38,602 nt of DNA, taken from NCBI GenBank assembly GCA_016218825.1, contig JACRCV010000092.1:1-38602 (forward strand). Direction: 5' to 3'. This DNA is from Deltaproteobacteria bacterium. Lineage in GTDB: Bacteria > Myxococcota > XYA12-FULL-58-9. The notes beneath the pieces were generated by a model. It had not been told where the DNA came from. It worked only from the letters and a program-made list of their open reading frames with translations, and did no database searches. The stretch's first letter is position 1; each line of letters starts with the position of its first letter. A program made the position numbers and the translations under genes. This document shows positions 1 through 8,622 of the stretch, one piece after another.

Positions 1-61
1 GGTGGTCCCACCCCCTCCCCCCCCCCGGGGGCAAGGGGGTGGCGAGGCCCCAAGGGCAGAG

Positions 62-120
62 CCGGGGGAGGGGGGGTGGGGAGCGCCGCGGCAGCCGCGG
101 CGCGGGAATCAAAGGAAAGG
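62..120 (+). repeat. REP-like element copy R1 (G-tract, palindrome, tail)
   Basis: A G-rich tract (62-82) ends in GGAG. It is followed by a perfect palindrome with 10-base arms (83-92 and 94-103) around a single A, and then by the tail GGGAATCAAAGGAAAGG (104-120). The same architecture recurs at 12961-13042, 18894-18975 and 38418-38456. This copy lies just past the end of the glycyl-tRNA synthetase gene, in the opposite orientation. Bases 1-60 upstream are C/G homopolymer-like tracts that can pair with each other, and no gene is visible there. There is no T-tract, so it is not a classical intrinsic terminator. Confidence 0.75.
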
Positions 121-132
121 CCCGAAAGCGAT

Positions 133-1653
133 CTAGCTCTGCTTCAGACGCGTGCTGACGACCTCGACGGCGCGCGCCGCCGGGATCCGCTCCTGCTTCA
201 TGGTGTCGCGGTCGCGGATGGTCACCGTGCCGTCTTTGAGGGTGTCGCCGTCGATCGTCAGGCAGTACGGGGTCCCGGCCTCGTCGTGGCGCCGGTAGCG
301 CTTGCCGATGGCGTGCTGCTCGTCGTAGCTGGCGTTCAGGCCGGCCTGGAAGAACTTGGCGACGACGTCGCGCGCCGCCTCGGGCATGCCGTCCTTCTTG
401 ACGAGCGGCAGCACCGCGGCCTTGATCGGCGCCAGGCGCGGATGGAGACGCAGCACCACCCTCGTCGCGTCTTCGCCCTTGGCGTCGGCGACCTTCTCTT
501 CGCTATAGGCGTCGATGAGGTACACCAAGAGCCCGCGGGTGGCACCCGCCGCCGGCTCGATGACGTAGGGCATGAAGCGCCAGCCCGGCTTGCCGGTCGC
601 CGGATCGACCTTCTGTTGATCGAAGTACGACAGCTTGGTGCCCGAGTGCTCCTGGTGCTTCTTCAGGTCGTAGTCGGTGCGGCTGGCGACACCCTCGAGC
701 TCGCCCCAGCCCCAGGGGTAATCGTACTCGATGTCGTAGCAGCGGTCGGCGTAGTGCGCGAGCTCGCTCTTCTCGTGGGCGCGGCTGCGGAACTTCGACG
801 GGTCGTTGGCGTAGCGCCGCCACCAGGCCATCCGCTGCTCCAGCCAATAGTCGAGCCACTTCCCCTGCGTGCCGGGCTCGACGAAGTACTCCATCTCCAT
901 CTGCTCGAACTCGCAGGAACGGAAGATGAAGTGCTCCACCGTCACCTCGTTGCGGAAGCTCTTCCCCATCTGCGCGATGCCGAACGGGATCTTCATCGAC
1001 ATCGTCTGCTGGACGTTCAAGAACTGCACGAACATCGCCTGCGCGGTCTCGGGTCGCAGGTAGACCGCGCTCTCCCGCACCACCTCCTCGATCTTGGTGC
1101 GCAGCGCCGGACCCGAGAGGTGCCGCTCCTTCTCGACCGCCTCGGTGATGCTGCCGAGCACGTCCACCGGGCCGATGTTGGAGCGGAACATCAGGTTGAA
1201 CTGGCGCTCCGCAGACAAGTCGGGGCCGCCGCACTGCGGACAGACGTAGGCGCGCTCGGCCTTGGCGCTGAGCTTCTTGCCGCTCTTCTTGCCGCCCTCG
1301 AGGTACGTGATCTCGGTGCCGATCTCGACCTTCGGCGCCTTGTCGGCGCGGAAGCGCTCTTTGCAGTTCCGGCAATCGACGAGCGGATCCGAGAAGCCGG
1401 CGAGGTGGCCGGAGGCCTCCCACACCTTCGGGTGCATGATGATCGAGGCGTCGAGGCCGACGACGTCCTCGCGCTCGTGCACCATCGCCCGCCACCACTC
1501 GCTCATCAGGTTGCGCTTGAGCTCGACGCCCAGCGGGCCGTAGTCGTAGGCGCTCTTCAGGCCGCCGTAGATCTCGCTCGATTGGAACACGAAGCCGCGC
1601 CTTTTTGCGAGGCTGACGATCTTCTGCATCACGTCGGATTCTGGGTTGACCAT
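133..1653 (-). CDS. glyS: glycine--tRNA ligase, single-chain class II type
   Basis: It charges tRNA-Gly with glycine in the cytoplasm. The 506-residue product is the homodimeric eukaryote/archaea-like type rather than the bacterial alpha2beta2 type. Visible marks are the N-terminal SSEIYGGLKSAYDYGPLG segment (about 25-42), two CxxC pairs (C94/C97 and C138/C141) that probably bind zinc, class II motif 2 around FRNEVTVEHFIFRSCEFEQM, and the C-terminal anticodon-binding domain starting near LAPIKAAVLPL. The start at 1653 was chosen because an AAGGAG site sits 7 bases upstream; an in-frame extension to 1728 lacks family similarity. It is divergent from dksA, and a repeat element lies beyond its stop codon. 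The symbol glyQS is also used for this type. Confidence 0.95.
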   Translation of the reverse strand: MVNPESDVMQKIVSLAKRRGFVFQSSEIYGGLKSAYDYGPLGVELKRNLMSEWWRAMVHEREDVVGLDASIIMHPKVWEASGHLAGFSDPLVDCRNCKERFRADKAPKVEIGTEITYLEGGKKSGKKLSAKAERAYVCPQCGGPDLSAERQFNLMFRSNIGPVDVLGSITEAVEKERHLSGPALRTKIEEVVRESAVYLRPETAQAMFVQFLNVQQTMSMKIPFGIAQMGKSFRNEVTVEHFIFRSCEFEQMEMEYFVEPGTQGKWLDYWLEQRMAWWRRYANDPSKFRSRAHEKSELAHYADRCYDIEYDYPWGWGELEGVASRTDYDLKKHQEHSGTKLSYFDQQKVDPATGKPGWRFMPYVIEPAAGATRGLLVYLIDAYSEEKVADAKGEDATRVVLRLHPRLAPIKAAVLPLVKKDGMPEAARDVVAKFFQAGLNASYDEQHAIGKRYRRHDEAGTPYCLTIDGDTLKDGTVTIRDRDTMKQERIPAARAVEVVSTRLKQS

Positions 1654-1708
1654 GACGACGCTCCTTAGCCCAAAGGACGACGGCGCGCCAAGCACCAACA
1701 ACTCTGCT

Positions 1709-1738
1709 GTTCCCTTTTGGACGTGCAAAGCCTATGAT
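1709..1738 (+). promoter_or_regulatory. candidate dksA promoter (-10 box)
   Basis: TATGAT at 1733-1738 matches a sigma70-type -10 box in five of six bases. The -35 region about 17 bases upstream (near TTCCCT, 1710-1715) is weak. Transcription would start near 1745 and give a leader of roughly 40 bases before the GTG at 1788. The call rests on motif reading alone. Confidence 0.3.
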
Positions 1739-1787
1739 TGACGGTCCACCAGGCGGCCCAAGGGAGCGGCGCCAGGGGAGGTGAACC

Positions 1788-2150
1788 GTGAACAAGAAAG
1801 ACGTGAAGCGCTTCAAGGACCTCTTGGCCAAAGAGCGCGAGAACCTGATCAAGAACGCCAACAAGACCCTCAGCGAGGAGGCGGCGCTCGATGTCAACGA
1901 GCTCCCCGACGAGATCGATCAGGCGTCGGCGGAGTACTCGCAGTCGTTCATCTTCCGCCTCCGCGACCGGGAGAAGTATTACCTGTCGAAGATCGACAAG
2001 GCGCTGAAGAAGATCGACGAGGGCGAGTTCGGGGTCTGCGAGGCCTGCGGCGACGAGATCTCCGCCAAGCGCCTCGAGGCCCGGCCGGTGACGACGCTCT
2101 GCATCCGCTGCAAAGAAGAGCAGGAGATGGAAGAGCGCAGCTACGGCTGA
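1788..2150 (+). CDS. dksA: RNA polymerase-binding transcription factor DksA
   Basis: DksA enters the RNA polymerase secondary channel and works with ppGpp to tune rRNA and stress promoters. The 120-residue product has the expected coiled coil. It carries the DxxDxA tip motif (D41, D44, A46) that separates true DksA from many TraR-like proteins, and a four-cysteine zinc finger (C84, C87, C105, C108). It is shorter at the N-terminus than the E. coli protein, as is common outside the Gammaproteobacteria. The GTG start follows a GGGGAGG ribosome-binding site. The gene is divergent from glyS and convergent with the next gene, with only 36 bases between their stop codons. Confidence 0.93.
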   Translation: MNKKDVKRFKDLLAKERENLIKNANKTLSEEAALDVNELPDEIDQASAEYSQSFIFRLRDREKYYLSKIDKALKKIDEGEFGVCEACGDEISAKRLEARPVTTLCIRCKEEQEMEERSYG

Positions 2151-2186
2151 GCCCGCGTCCGTCCGCCGACCTCGGGCCCGCGGTGC

Positions 2187-3173
2187 CTACTGCCGCTTGA
2201 GGTCGAAGCCCTTGCCGAAGCGCTCGCCGGTCAGGCGAAGGGTGTTGCCGCTGAGCGTGATGCCGAGCACGATCCGCTTGCTGCCGATCTTCAACGTCAG
2301 CTTCGCGCCCGCGACCGTGTAGGTGCCGCCCTTGCCGTCCAAGACCGCGGCGCCGCTCGGCTTCAGCTCCAGGCGGTGCCCGACGCCGACCCACCGTCCG
2401 ACCACCGGGTGCCAGGCCGCCAGGGCGCCGTCGACGCGGACGTAGCGCATCGGCTCGTCGAAGCTCGGCGACGACAACACCAGCTCCTGGCCCTCGACGC
2501 GGTAGTTGAAGTTCTCCTCGGCGCCGTTCGCCTGACGGGTGAGCAGCAGATCGCCCTCGATCCGGAAGGTCCCGGTGACCCCGGCCAGATCGAAGGTCCC
2601 GTCCTGCCGGAGCTCGAAGGTCGTGTCGGGGGTGTCTTTCATCAGCCACTTGCCGACCACGGCGCCGAGCTCGCGGACCGCCGGCGCCGCGCTCCCCGCC
2701 GGCGCGAACGACGCGAAGATCTTGGCGAAGTCGGGCTCGAAGATCGCGAACGCCGCGTCCAGGGTCTCGACGTGCGCCACGAACAGGACGCCCCGCCCGA
2801 CGACCACCCGATCCTCGCTCACCTTCGGCCGGCCTTGGTCGCCGTCGACGAGCACCACGTAGCGCCTTCGCGCCGCCATGTCGCGGCCGAGCGCGGCGTC
2901 GTCCTTCATCAGGAGCTTGAACCCCGGCTGTCTTTCGACCGCGGCCAAGAGCGCGCCGATCCACGCCTGCGCCGTGACCCCCGGGCCCACCGGCACCAGG
3001 CGCACCGAGGCGCTGGCGAAGCGCTCGTCGATCCGGCGCACGAACGCCGCACCCGAGGTGTCCCCGGGCAGCGGCGCGAACTCCCAGCCCACCGGGAGAT
3101 CGATCGTGAAGCGGTTCTGGACGTCAGTGAACGGCGCCGCGAGGACCAACGCCAACATCGGGAGGATGTGCAT
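2187..3173 (-). CDS. secreted protein with two beta-barrel-like modules, unknown function
   Basis: No specific family was recognised. The 328-residue product starts with a short hydrophobic segment (MHILPMLALVLAAP) that looks like a signal peptide. Residues 20-165 resemble the loosely defined DcrB/PsbP-like secreted domain (RFTIDLPVGWEF). The C-terminal part holds two related units, each starting VG(K/R)W and followed by a strand of the type FELRQDGTF or LELKPSGAAV. This is the look of a lipocalin-like or copper-resistance-like half-barrel repeat. ATG 3173 is preferred over GTG 3182 because it starts the signal peptide directly. Periplasmic or outer-surface location is inferred. Confidence 0.7.
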   Translation of the reverse strand: MHILPMLALVLAAPFTDVQNRFTIDLPVGWEFAPLPGDTSGAAFVRRIDERFASASVRLVPVGPGVTAQAWIGALLAAVERQPGFKLLMKDDAALGRDMAARRRYVVLVDGDQGRPKVSEDRVVVGRGVLFVAHVETLDAAFAIFEPDFAKIFASFAPAGSAAPAVRELGAVVGKWLMKDTPDTTFELRQDGTFDLAGVTGTFRIEGDLLLTRQANGAEENFNYRVEGQELVLSSPSFDEPMRYVRVDGALAAWHPVVGRWVGVGHRLELKPSGAAVLDGKGGTYTVAGAKLTLKIGSKRIVLGITLSGNTLRLTGERFGKGFDLKRQ

Positions 3174-3227
3174 GCCGGGCACTCTAGCGCGGCGTCGCGC
3201 GGCGGCAAAGCCGGCGCCGCCTCGGTC

Positions 3228-4709
3228 TCAGACCACCGCCGGCAGCCGTGCGCTCCAGGGTCGCGCGGCCTCGAGCTGCGCCCCGAGCCGCAACAGCGTC
3301 GCTTCGTCCCCGAAGCGGCCGACGAACTGGACGCCGATCGGCAGGTTGGCGGCGTTCCAATAGAGCGGCACGCTCATCGCCGGCTGGCCGGTCTGGTTGA
3401 AGAGCATGGTGTTCGGCGTCTTCTCGAGCGCGTTGGCGGCGAGCGCGCTCAGGGCCGCGTTCAACAGCGGCCGCGCCGGCAGCGCCCGCAGCAACGCCAG
3501 CCCGAAGCGCTCGCCGGCCTTCAGCGCCAGCTCGCCGATCTTGACCGGCGGATAGGCGAGCGTCGGGGTCAGGAACAGGTCGTGCTGGTGAAAGAAGGTC
3601 GCGAACGCCCGGCCGGCGCGGCAGGTGGCGGCGCGCGCCTGCTCGAGATCCAACGCCGACAGCGCCCGCCCCACCTGACACAAGAACCAGCTGCTGGGCT
3701 CGAGCTCGTGCGACCGGACCTTGCGGCCCAACAGCCGCTCGGTCTCGGCGACGAACGACGCCATGCCGGCCGCGACCACCACGAGGTAGGCGCGCACCAG
3801 CTCTTCTTTGGCGAAGACCGGCGCGGTCTCGGTCACCACGTGGCCGAGCTCGGCCGCGAGCTTGGCGGCGTCGGTGACCGCGGCGACGCAGTCCGGGTGG
3901 GTGTTCCGGCCGAAGAGCGAGCCGCTGTGGAAGGCGATCCGCAACGCCCCCGGGGGCTTGCCGACCTCGGCGGCGAACGGCCCCGACGCCGGCGGCGCGA
4001 CGTAGGGCGCGCCCTCCTCCGGTCCCGAGACCGCGTCCAACAGCGCCGCGCAGTCACGGACGCTGCGGGTCAGCGCGTGGATCGACACCAGGCCGCTCCA
4101 CCCTTCGCCGGCGTCGGGGCCCACGGGGTTGCGACCCCGGGTCGGCTTCAGGCCGAAGAGCCCGCACGCCGAGGCCGGGATGCGAATCGAGCCGCCGCCG
4201 TCGCCGCCGTGCGCCATCGGCACGAGGCGCGCCGCCACCGCCGCCGCTGAGCCGCCGCTCGAGCCCCCCGGGGTGTGCTCGGGGTTCCACGGGTTCTTGG
4301 TCGGCCCGAAGAGCTCGGGCTCGGTGACCGCCAACAGGCCGGCCTCGGGCGCGTTGGTCTTGCCGGTGATCACCAGGCCGGCCTTCTTGAAGCGCGCCAC
4401 GATCTCCGAGTCGTGATCGGGGACGAAGCCGCGGCGCGCTCGGCTGCCCGCGGTGCACGGCTCGCCGGCCACGAAGCCGTCCATGTCCTTGACCAGAAAC
4501 GGGACGCCGGCGAACGGGCCACCGCTCACGGCCTTGGCGCGGGCCCGCGCTTGCTCGTACATCTTGTGGACCACGGCGTTCAGCGTCGGGTTCAGGGCCT
4601 CGATCTTGGCGATCGCGAGCTCGACGAGCTCGAGCGCGGTCACCTCCTTGTCGCGCACCAGCTTCGCGAGCCCCAGCGCATCGTGTCGGCCGTATTCCTC
4701 CGGTGTCAT
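3228..4709 (-). CDS. amidase signature family hydrolase
   Basis: It hydrolyses carboxylic amides by the Ser-cisSer-Lys mechanism. The 493-residue product shows the full signature: K74 in LVKDMDGF, S150 in GGSSGGSAAAVAA, and the nucleophile S174 in GGGSIRIPASACGLFG. The length suits the family (GatA, fatty acid amide hydrolase, 6-aminohexanoate cyclic-dimer hydrolase types). No gatB or gatC is nearby and GatA-specific features were not evident, so a stand-alone amidase is more likely than tRNA amidotransferase. The substrate cannot be named. ATG 4709 is preferred over GTG 4712 because the AGGGAGG site leaves only one base before the GTG. It lies 18 bases downstream of yicC on the same strand and is probably co-transcribed. 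Confidence 0.9.
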   Translation of the reverse strand: MTPEEYGRHDALGLAKLVRDKEVTALELVELAIAKIEALNPTLNAVVHKMYEQARARAKAVSGGPFAGVPFLVKDMDGFVAGEPCTAGSRARRGFVPDHDSEIVARFKKAGLVITGKTNAPEAGLLAVTEPELFGPTKNPWNPEHTPGGSSGGSAAAVAARLVPMAHGGDGGGSIRIPASACGLFGLKPTRGRNPVGPDAGEGWSGLVSIHALTRSVRDCAALLDAVSGPEEGAPYVAPPASGPFAAEVGKPPGALRIAFHSGSLFGRNTHPDCVAAVTDAAKLAAELGHVVTETAPVFAKEELVRAYLVVVAAGMASFVAETERLLGRKVRSHELEPSSWFLCQVGRALSALDLEQARAATCRAGRAFATFFHQHDLFLTPTLAYPPVKIGELALKAGERFGLALLRALPARPLLNAALSALAANALEKTPNTMLFNQTGQPAMSVPLYWNAANLPIGVQFVGRFGDEATLLRLGAQLEAARPWSARLPAVV

Positions 4710-4727
4710 CACGCCTCCCTGGCAACG

Positions 4728-5594
4728 TCACTCGACGTTGGCGACCTGTTCCTTGAGCTGCTCGACCTGCGCTTTGAGCTCGACGACCTGCTGCGACAAG
4801 CTGGCGTCGGCGCTCTTCGAGCCGATGGTGTTCGCCTCGCGCAGCATCTCCTGGGCGAGGAAATCGAGGCGGCGGCCGACGTCGTCGCCCTGAGCGAGGA
4901 GCTCGCGCGCGTGCTCGAAGTGCGCCGCGAGGCGCTCCAGCTCCTCGGTGATGTCGGCCCGGTCCGCGAACACCGCGACCTCGCGCGCCAAGAGCGCCGG
5001 ATCGACGCCGGCCTGGCCGGTGCCGATGAGCTCGGCGAGGCGCGCCTCGAGCCGGGCCTTGTAGCCCTTGACCACCTCGGGGGCGCGGGCGCGGACCACG
5101 GCGCGCACCTCGACCATCCGTGCCAAGATGGCAGCGATCGCGGTCTTCAACGCCGCGCCCTCGCGCTCCCGCATCCGCACGAGCTCGGCGAGGGCGGCGC
5201 CGAGCGCCTCCGACACCAGCCGCCGCTCGTCCGCGGCCACCTCCGAGGGCTTGCCCTGTTGGCGGTCGACGACGACCCCGGGGAGCAGGCCGACGACGTG
5301 CACCGGCAACCCGAGACGCTCGAACGCCGTCTTGTAGGCGGCGGCGAGCTCGGCGTTGACCTCGGCCGCGGGCCCGAGGTCGGTCCGGGTGACGTAGATC
5401 GCCAAGGTGACGCTGCCGCGCCGCAGCCGCTCGCGCACCACGGCCTCGAGCTCGCCCTCGAGGCTGGCATAGGCCGGCGGCGCCTTGACGCTCACCTTGA
5501 GGAAGCGACCGTTCACCGCCTTGAGCTCCACGGCCACCTGGATCGTCGCGATCTCGGCGCGGCCGGAGCCGCAACCGGTCATGCTCTTGAGCAA
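4728..5594 (-). CDS. yicC: YicC family endoribonuclease
   Basis: YicC/YloC proteins are endoribonucleases linked to RNA turnover and stationary-phase survival. The 288-residue product has the hallmark N-terminus LKSMTGCG and a C-terminal DUF1732-type end (EANTIGSKSADASLSQQVVELKAQ, seen in two parts). The start is a TTG at 5594. A GGAGG (5600-5604) sits five bases upstream, and this choice places the conserved KSMTG at residues 3-7. The in-frame ATG at 5615 would put that ribosome-binding site inside the gene. It is divergent from the LptC-like gene and sits upstream of the amidase. Confidence 0.92.
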   Translation of the reverse strand: MLKSMTGCGSGRAEIATIQVAVELKAVNGRFLKVSVKAPPAYASLEGELEAVVRERLRRGSVTLAIYVTRTDLGPAAEVNAELAAAYKTAFERLGLPVHVVGLLPGVVVDRQQGKPSEVAADERRLVSEALGAALAELVRMREREGAALKTAIAAILARMVEVRAVVRARAPEVVKGYKARLEARLAELIGTGQAGVDPALLAREVAVFADRADITEELERLAAHFEHARELLAQGDDVGRRLDFLAQEMLREANTIGSKSADASLSQQVVELKAQVEQLKEQVANVE

Positions 5595-5652
5595 GAAGAC
5601 CTCCAGGGCGCGCACGCGCCTCGTGCCCGACCGTCGCCCGTGACGCGCGGGG

Positions 5653-5681
5653 TTTCCCCCGCCACCGAATCCGCCTACACT
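5653..5681 (+). promoter_or_regulatory. candidate promoter giving a leaderless mRNA
   Basis: TACACT (5676-5681) fits the TAnnnT -10 pattern, and TTTCCC lies 17 bases upstream. Only eight bases separate the -10 box from ATG 5690, and no Shine-Dalgarno sequence is visible. Transcription would begin at or within a few bases of the start codon. Confidence 0.35.
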
Positions 5682-5689
5682 CGAACGCC

Positions 5690-6220
5690 ATGCGACGCGG
5701 CGCCGGCATCATCGTCTTCCTTTGTGCGGCATGCAACGAGGCCGCGCCGGCCCCGGTCGCGGCGACGCCGGAGCGGCAGTTCGTCTTCGACCACCTCCAG
5801 ATCCAGGAGCGCAAAGGCGGCAAGCTCACCTGGACCGGCACCGCGCGCCGCGCCGCGGGCGACCTGAGCCAGGCGGACGCCGAGGAGGTGCACCTACAAT
5901 GTGAGAGCCAGGAGAACGGCGGCAAGACCTATCAGGTGTTCGCGCCCAAGGCGCACCTGGCGCTCGACCTCGGGCGGGCCGACTTCGAGGCGGTGCGGAT
6001 CGTGGACGCCGGCGGCGTGTCCCTGGAAGCCGGCGTCGCCCACTACGACGAGGCGGCAGGGCTGCTGTCGGCCGACGGGCCGCTGACCCTGACCGCCCAC
6101 GGGCTCGTGGCGCACGCGACCTCGGCGCGCCTGCGGCTCGACACCGGCGAGGTCTCGATCGTCGGACCGGTCACCGGCCGCTACCTGCGGCCGCCGGCGA
6201 GCGCCGTGCCTGCGCCCTAG
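5690..6220 (+). CDS. LptC-like LPS export lipoprotein (candidate)
   Basis: LptC helps pass lipopolysaccharide from the LptBFG transporter to the LptA bridge across the periplasm. The 176-residue product has a short hydrophobic N-terminus ending in a cysteine (FLCAACN), which could be a weak lipobox. It then shows a run of beta-strands in the LptC/OstA style: FDHLQIQERKGGKLTWTGTA, then a strand with AHLALDLGRADFEAVRIVDA, and ADGPLTLTAHGLVAHATSARLRL. No lptA or lptB is adjacent, so the assignment rests on strand pattern and length. Its stop codon shares a CTAG with the stop of the convergent gene. Confidence 0.55.
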   Translation: MRRGAGIIVFLCAACNEAAPAPVAATPERQFVFDHLQIQERKGGKLTWTGTARRAAGDLSQADAEEVHLQCESQENGGKTYQVFAPKAHLALDLGRADFEAVRIVDAGGVSLEAGVAHYDEAAGLLSADGPLTLTAHGLVAHATSARLRLDTGEVSIVGPVTGRYLRPPASAVPAP

Positions 6221-6939
6221 CCGGACGTCTCCGGCGTCAGCTCCACCTTGATCTCCGCGACCTTGAGGCCGCGCGCCTCCAGGCCCGCGGCCAGCCGCGG
6301 CGCTTCGGCCTCGAGCAGGCGCCGGAGATTCTGATCCGGGGCGATGAAGGTCGCGACCACCGCGCCCTTGGTCACGGTGATCCGGCAGACCAGGTCGGCG
6401 AACAGCTCGTCGGAGAACGCGATCTCGAACGACGTCGAGGCGTCGCCCTCGTTGATCAACAGGGCGCTCTCGGCCGCGGTCTCGAGCAGATCCTGCGGCA
6501 CCGCCGCCACCCCCTGGGGTCGCGGCGGCGACGGCCGGATCGCCGGCGCCCCGGGAGGCGGCCGGCGTGGCAGGGCATCGTCGGCGACGGTCTCCTCGTC
6601 CGCGGCGGTGGCCGGCGCGGGCATCCCCTCGACCCCGCGCGCCGCGCTCACCGTCACCTCGGCGGTGGCGACCGACGGTGCTTCGACGCCGAGCTTCGAC
6701 AACGCCAGGTCGTAGCGCCGGCCGGCGGTGATCGCGGCCGGCGACAGCCATGATCCCGCGGTCGCGGGCTCGTCCGCCCCGGCCGGCGGCGCCTCGGCCA
6801 GGGCCTCGAGGCTCGGCCCGTCCCGAAGCCGCGCCAGATAACCCTCCACGACCCGCTTGTCGCGCGCCGCGCCGGCGCCGGTGGGCGGCGGCAGGACCGG
6901 ACGCGCCCCCAAGGGACCGTCGTGCGGCCCGCGGGTCAC
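6217..6939 (-). CDS. protein with FliK/HrpP-type C-terminal domain
   Basis: The 240-residue product has a proline- and alanine-rich N-terminal two thirds (about 1-150) with no recognised fold. Residues 170-235 look like the flagellar hook-length control C-terminal domain (Flg_hook), also found in type III secretion needle-length proteins: FEIAFSDELFADLVCRITV, then GAVVATFIAPDQNLRRLLE, then APRLAAGLEARGLKVAEI. No other flagellar or type III gene occurs in the window. The GTG start at 6939 directly abuts the TGA of the GH18 gene upstream, so translation is probably coupled to it. The stop overlaps the stop of the convergent LptC-like gene in a shared CTAG. Confidence 0.6.
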   Translation of the reverse strand: MTRGPHDGPLGARPVLPPPTGAGAARDKRVVEGYLARLRDGPSLEALAEAPPAGADEPATAGSWLSPAAITAGRRYDLALSKLGVEAPSVATAEVTVSAARGVEGMPAPATAADEETVADDALPRRPPPGAPAIRPSPPRPQGVAAVPQDLLETAAESALLINEGDASTSFEIAFSDELFADLVCRITVTKGAVVATFIAPDQNLRRLLEAEAPRLAAGLEARGLKVAEIKVELTPETSG

Positions 6940-8502
6940 TCAACGCCCCCGGCGGCAGCGGCCGACCGCCGGCAACAGGGCCAACAGCAGCACCAGGCTC
7001 GTGGGCGTCGCCGTGCACCCGTCACAGGAGTCCGGTGGCGCGGTCGGATCGGGCCCGACGGCGTCGGGCGTGGTGTCCCCCACCTGCACCGTCACCGACG
7101 CGCTCGCCTGCGCCAGGCCGTCGCCGACGCTGAGCGCGACGTGGTAGGTGCCGGCCGCGGACGCCGTCAACGTCGCGACCGGGCGCAGCGCGTTCGTCAG
7201 CACCGCGGTGGAGCTCTCGACGACGGTCCAGCTGTACGTCAGGCGGTCGCCGTCCGCGTCCGAGCTCCCGGAGCCGTCGAGGGTCACCACGGCGCCGACC
7301 GCCGCCGCCGCCGGCTCCGCGATCTGCGCCACCGGCGCGTGGTTCTGGGCGGCGGTCCGTTTGAAGCGCAGATCGAGCTCGTCCCACAGCGGGTGGGTCG
7401 GCGCGGCGTAGGTGACCGCCCAGAACATCACGCCGCCGAAGTCGACCTCGGTCACCAGGTCGAGCTTCGCGGCCATCGACTCGGCGTCTTCGCAGAACAG
7501 CTGGCGCCAGCTGCCGGCGTCGTTGTAGACCCGATACGGCGTCTCCGAGACCGGATCCCAGGTCTTGCCGGCCGCGAACGAGGTGTCGCACGCATCCACC
7601 AGCGCGGCGACGCCGTTACCGGCCCGGGTCCCCGGCACCGTGGCCGAGGTCGTCGGCCAGTCGCGGCCGTAGAGCGGCAGCCCGAGCACGAAGCGGTCGC
7701 GGTTGATGCTGCCGCCGTACTGGAGGTAGTCGCTGGTGGTGAAGCGCAGGTCTTTGCCCTCCCACTTCGTGCCCGCGGCGATCGGCGACACCGGGCCCGG
7801 GTCGCCGCCGCTCCAGTGGTAGTCGTAGCCCATGATCATCAGGCCGTCGCAGGCCTCGGCCAGCCGGTCGTAGTCGTAGGACCCGAGCCAATCGACGGCG
7901 GGCGACGCCAGCGAGACGTGCGACCCCGGGATCTGGGTGTGGAACGCGGCGCTGAGCGCGGTCATGAAGGTGACAAAGTCGGCCTTGGCGGCGAGCGGCA
8001 CGCTCTCGAAGTCGATGTTGACGCCGTCGCCGCCCTCGGCCGCGACCAGCGCCACGAGCGCGCTGACGAGCGTCTGCCGCCGCGTCGGATCGGCGAGCAA
8101 GCTGCCGATGGTCGCGTTGTCGAACAGTGTCGCGGTCAAGGTGACCGCGACGCCGTAGCCGTGCCCGGCGGCGACGAGGTTGCGGCCGTTGCCGGCGAAG
8201 CCGTGCGAGCTCCCGAGGCTGCCGTCGGCGTTGATCTCGACGCTGAAGAACGCCAGGTGCGTCAGGTGGGTCCACGGGATCTCGTCGGCGGGCGCTGCCC
8301 AGTACGGATAGTAGCCGTAGACCACGCGGGTGAAGTCGACCGCCGACTTCGCTTGCCGCCCGATCGCAAAGCCGCGCTGTTCGAGCACCGACGGCGCGCC
8401 GGCGTGTTGCAGCGCCTCGTCGGCGTGCGGCTTCGGGCCGAGATCCTGTTCGTCGTCACCTGCGGGCAAAGCGAGGAAGACCGCGACCGCCATCCACATC
8501 AT
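6940..8502 (-). CDS. secreted GH18 glycoside hydrolase with PKD-like domain and MYXO-CTERM-like tail
   Basis: GH18 enzymes cleave beta-1,4-linked N-acetylglucosamine polymers such as chitin or peptidoglycan strands. The 520-residue product has a short hydrophobic N-terminus, then a TIM-barrel domain (about 58-380) with the catalytic motif DGVNIDFE (159-166, acid E166). The middle Asp of the usual DxxDxDxE is Asn, as in many spore-cortex/peptidoglycan-type GH18 proteins. Other marks are MIMGYDYHWSG (222-232) and GLPLYGRDW (274-282). A PKD/Ig-like domain with DGSGSSDADGD spans about 388-475. Residues 491-520 (Cys, hydrophobic helix, Arg-rich end) resemble MYXO-CTERM sorting signals. The start follows GAGGTGAG. 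A CRP-type operator lies about 120 bases upstream. Confidence 0.88.
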   Translation of the reverse strand: MMWMAVAVFLALPAGDDEQDLGPKPHADEALQHAGAPSVLEQRGFAIGRQAKSAVDFTRVVYGYYPYWAAPADEIPWTHLTHLAFFSVEINADGSLGSSHGFAGNGRNLVAAGHGYGVAVTLTATLFDNATIGSLLADPTRRQTLVSALVALVAAEGGDGVNIDFESVPLAAKADFVTFMTALSAAFHTQIPGSHVSLASPAVDWLGSYDYDRLAEACDGLMIMGYDYHWSGGDPGPVSPIAAGTKWEGKDLRFTTSDYLQYGGSINRDRFVLGLPLYGRDWPTTSATVPGTRAGNGVAALVDACDTSFAAGKTWDPVSETPYRVYNDAGSWRQLFCEDAESMAAKLDLVTEVDFGGVMFWAVTYAAPTHPLWDELDLRFKRTAAQNHAPVAQIAEPAAAAVGAVVTLDGSGSSDADGDRLTYSWTVVESSTAVLTNALRPVATLTASAAGTYHVALSVGDGLAQASASVTVQVGDTTPDAVGPDPTAPPDSCDGCTATPTSLVLLLALLPAVGRCRRGR

Positions 8503-8622
8503 CGAGACTCACCTCAGCGCTCAATCCACCGAGCGTACGGCGACCGCGGTCCCATCCGCAACCCCTCGTGGTCACGAAGGTCCTGGCAGGTATCGCACCG
8601 CGTCACACAATGTAGGGGGGAG

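Noticed and set aside
2376-4250. A 624-codon open frame on the plus strand
   Set aside because: It is antisense to the secreted protein and amidase genes, and the translation is Arg/Gln/Pro-rich without motifs.
3228-4709. Naming the amidase gatA
   Set aside because: gatB and gatC are absent from the neighbourhood and no GatA-specific feature could be seen; a generic amidase is safer.
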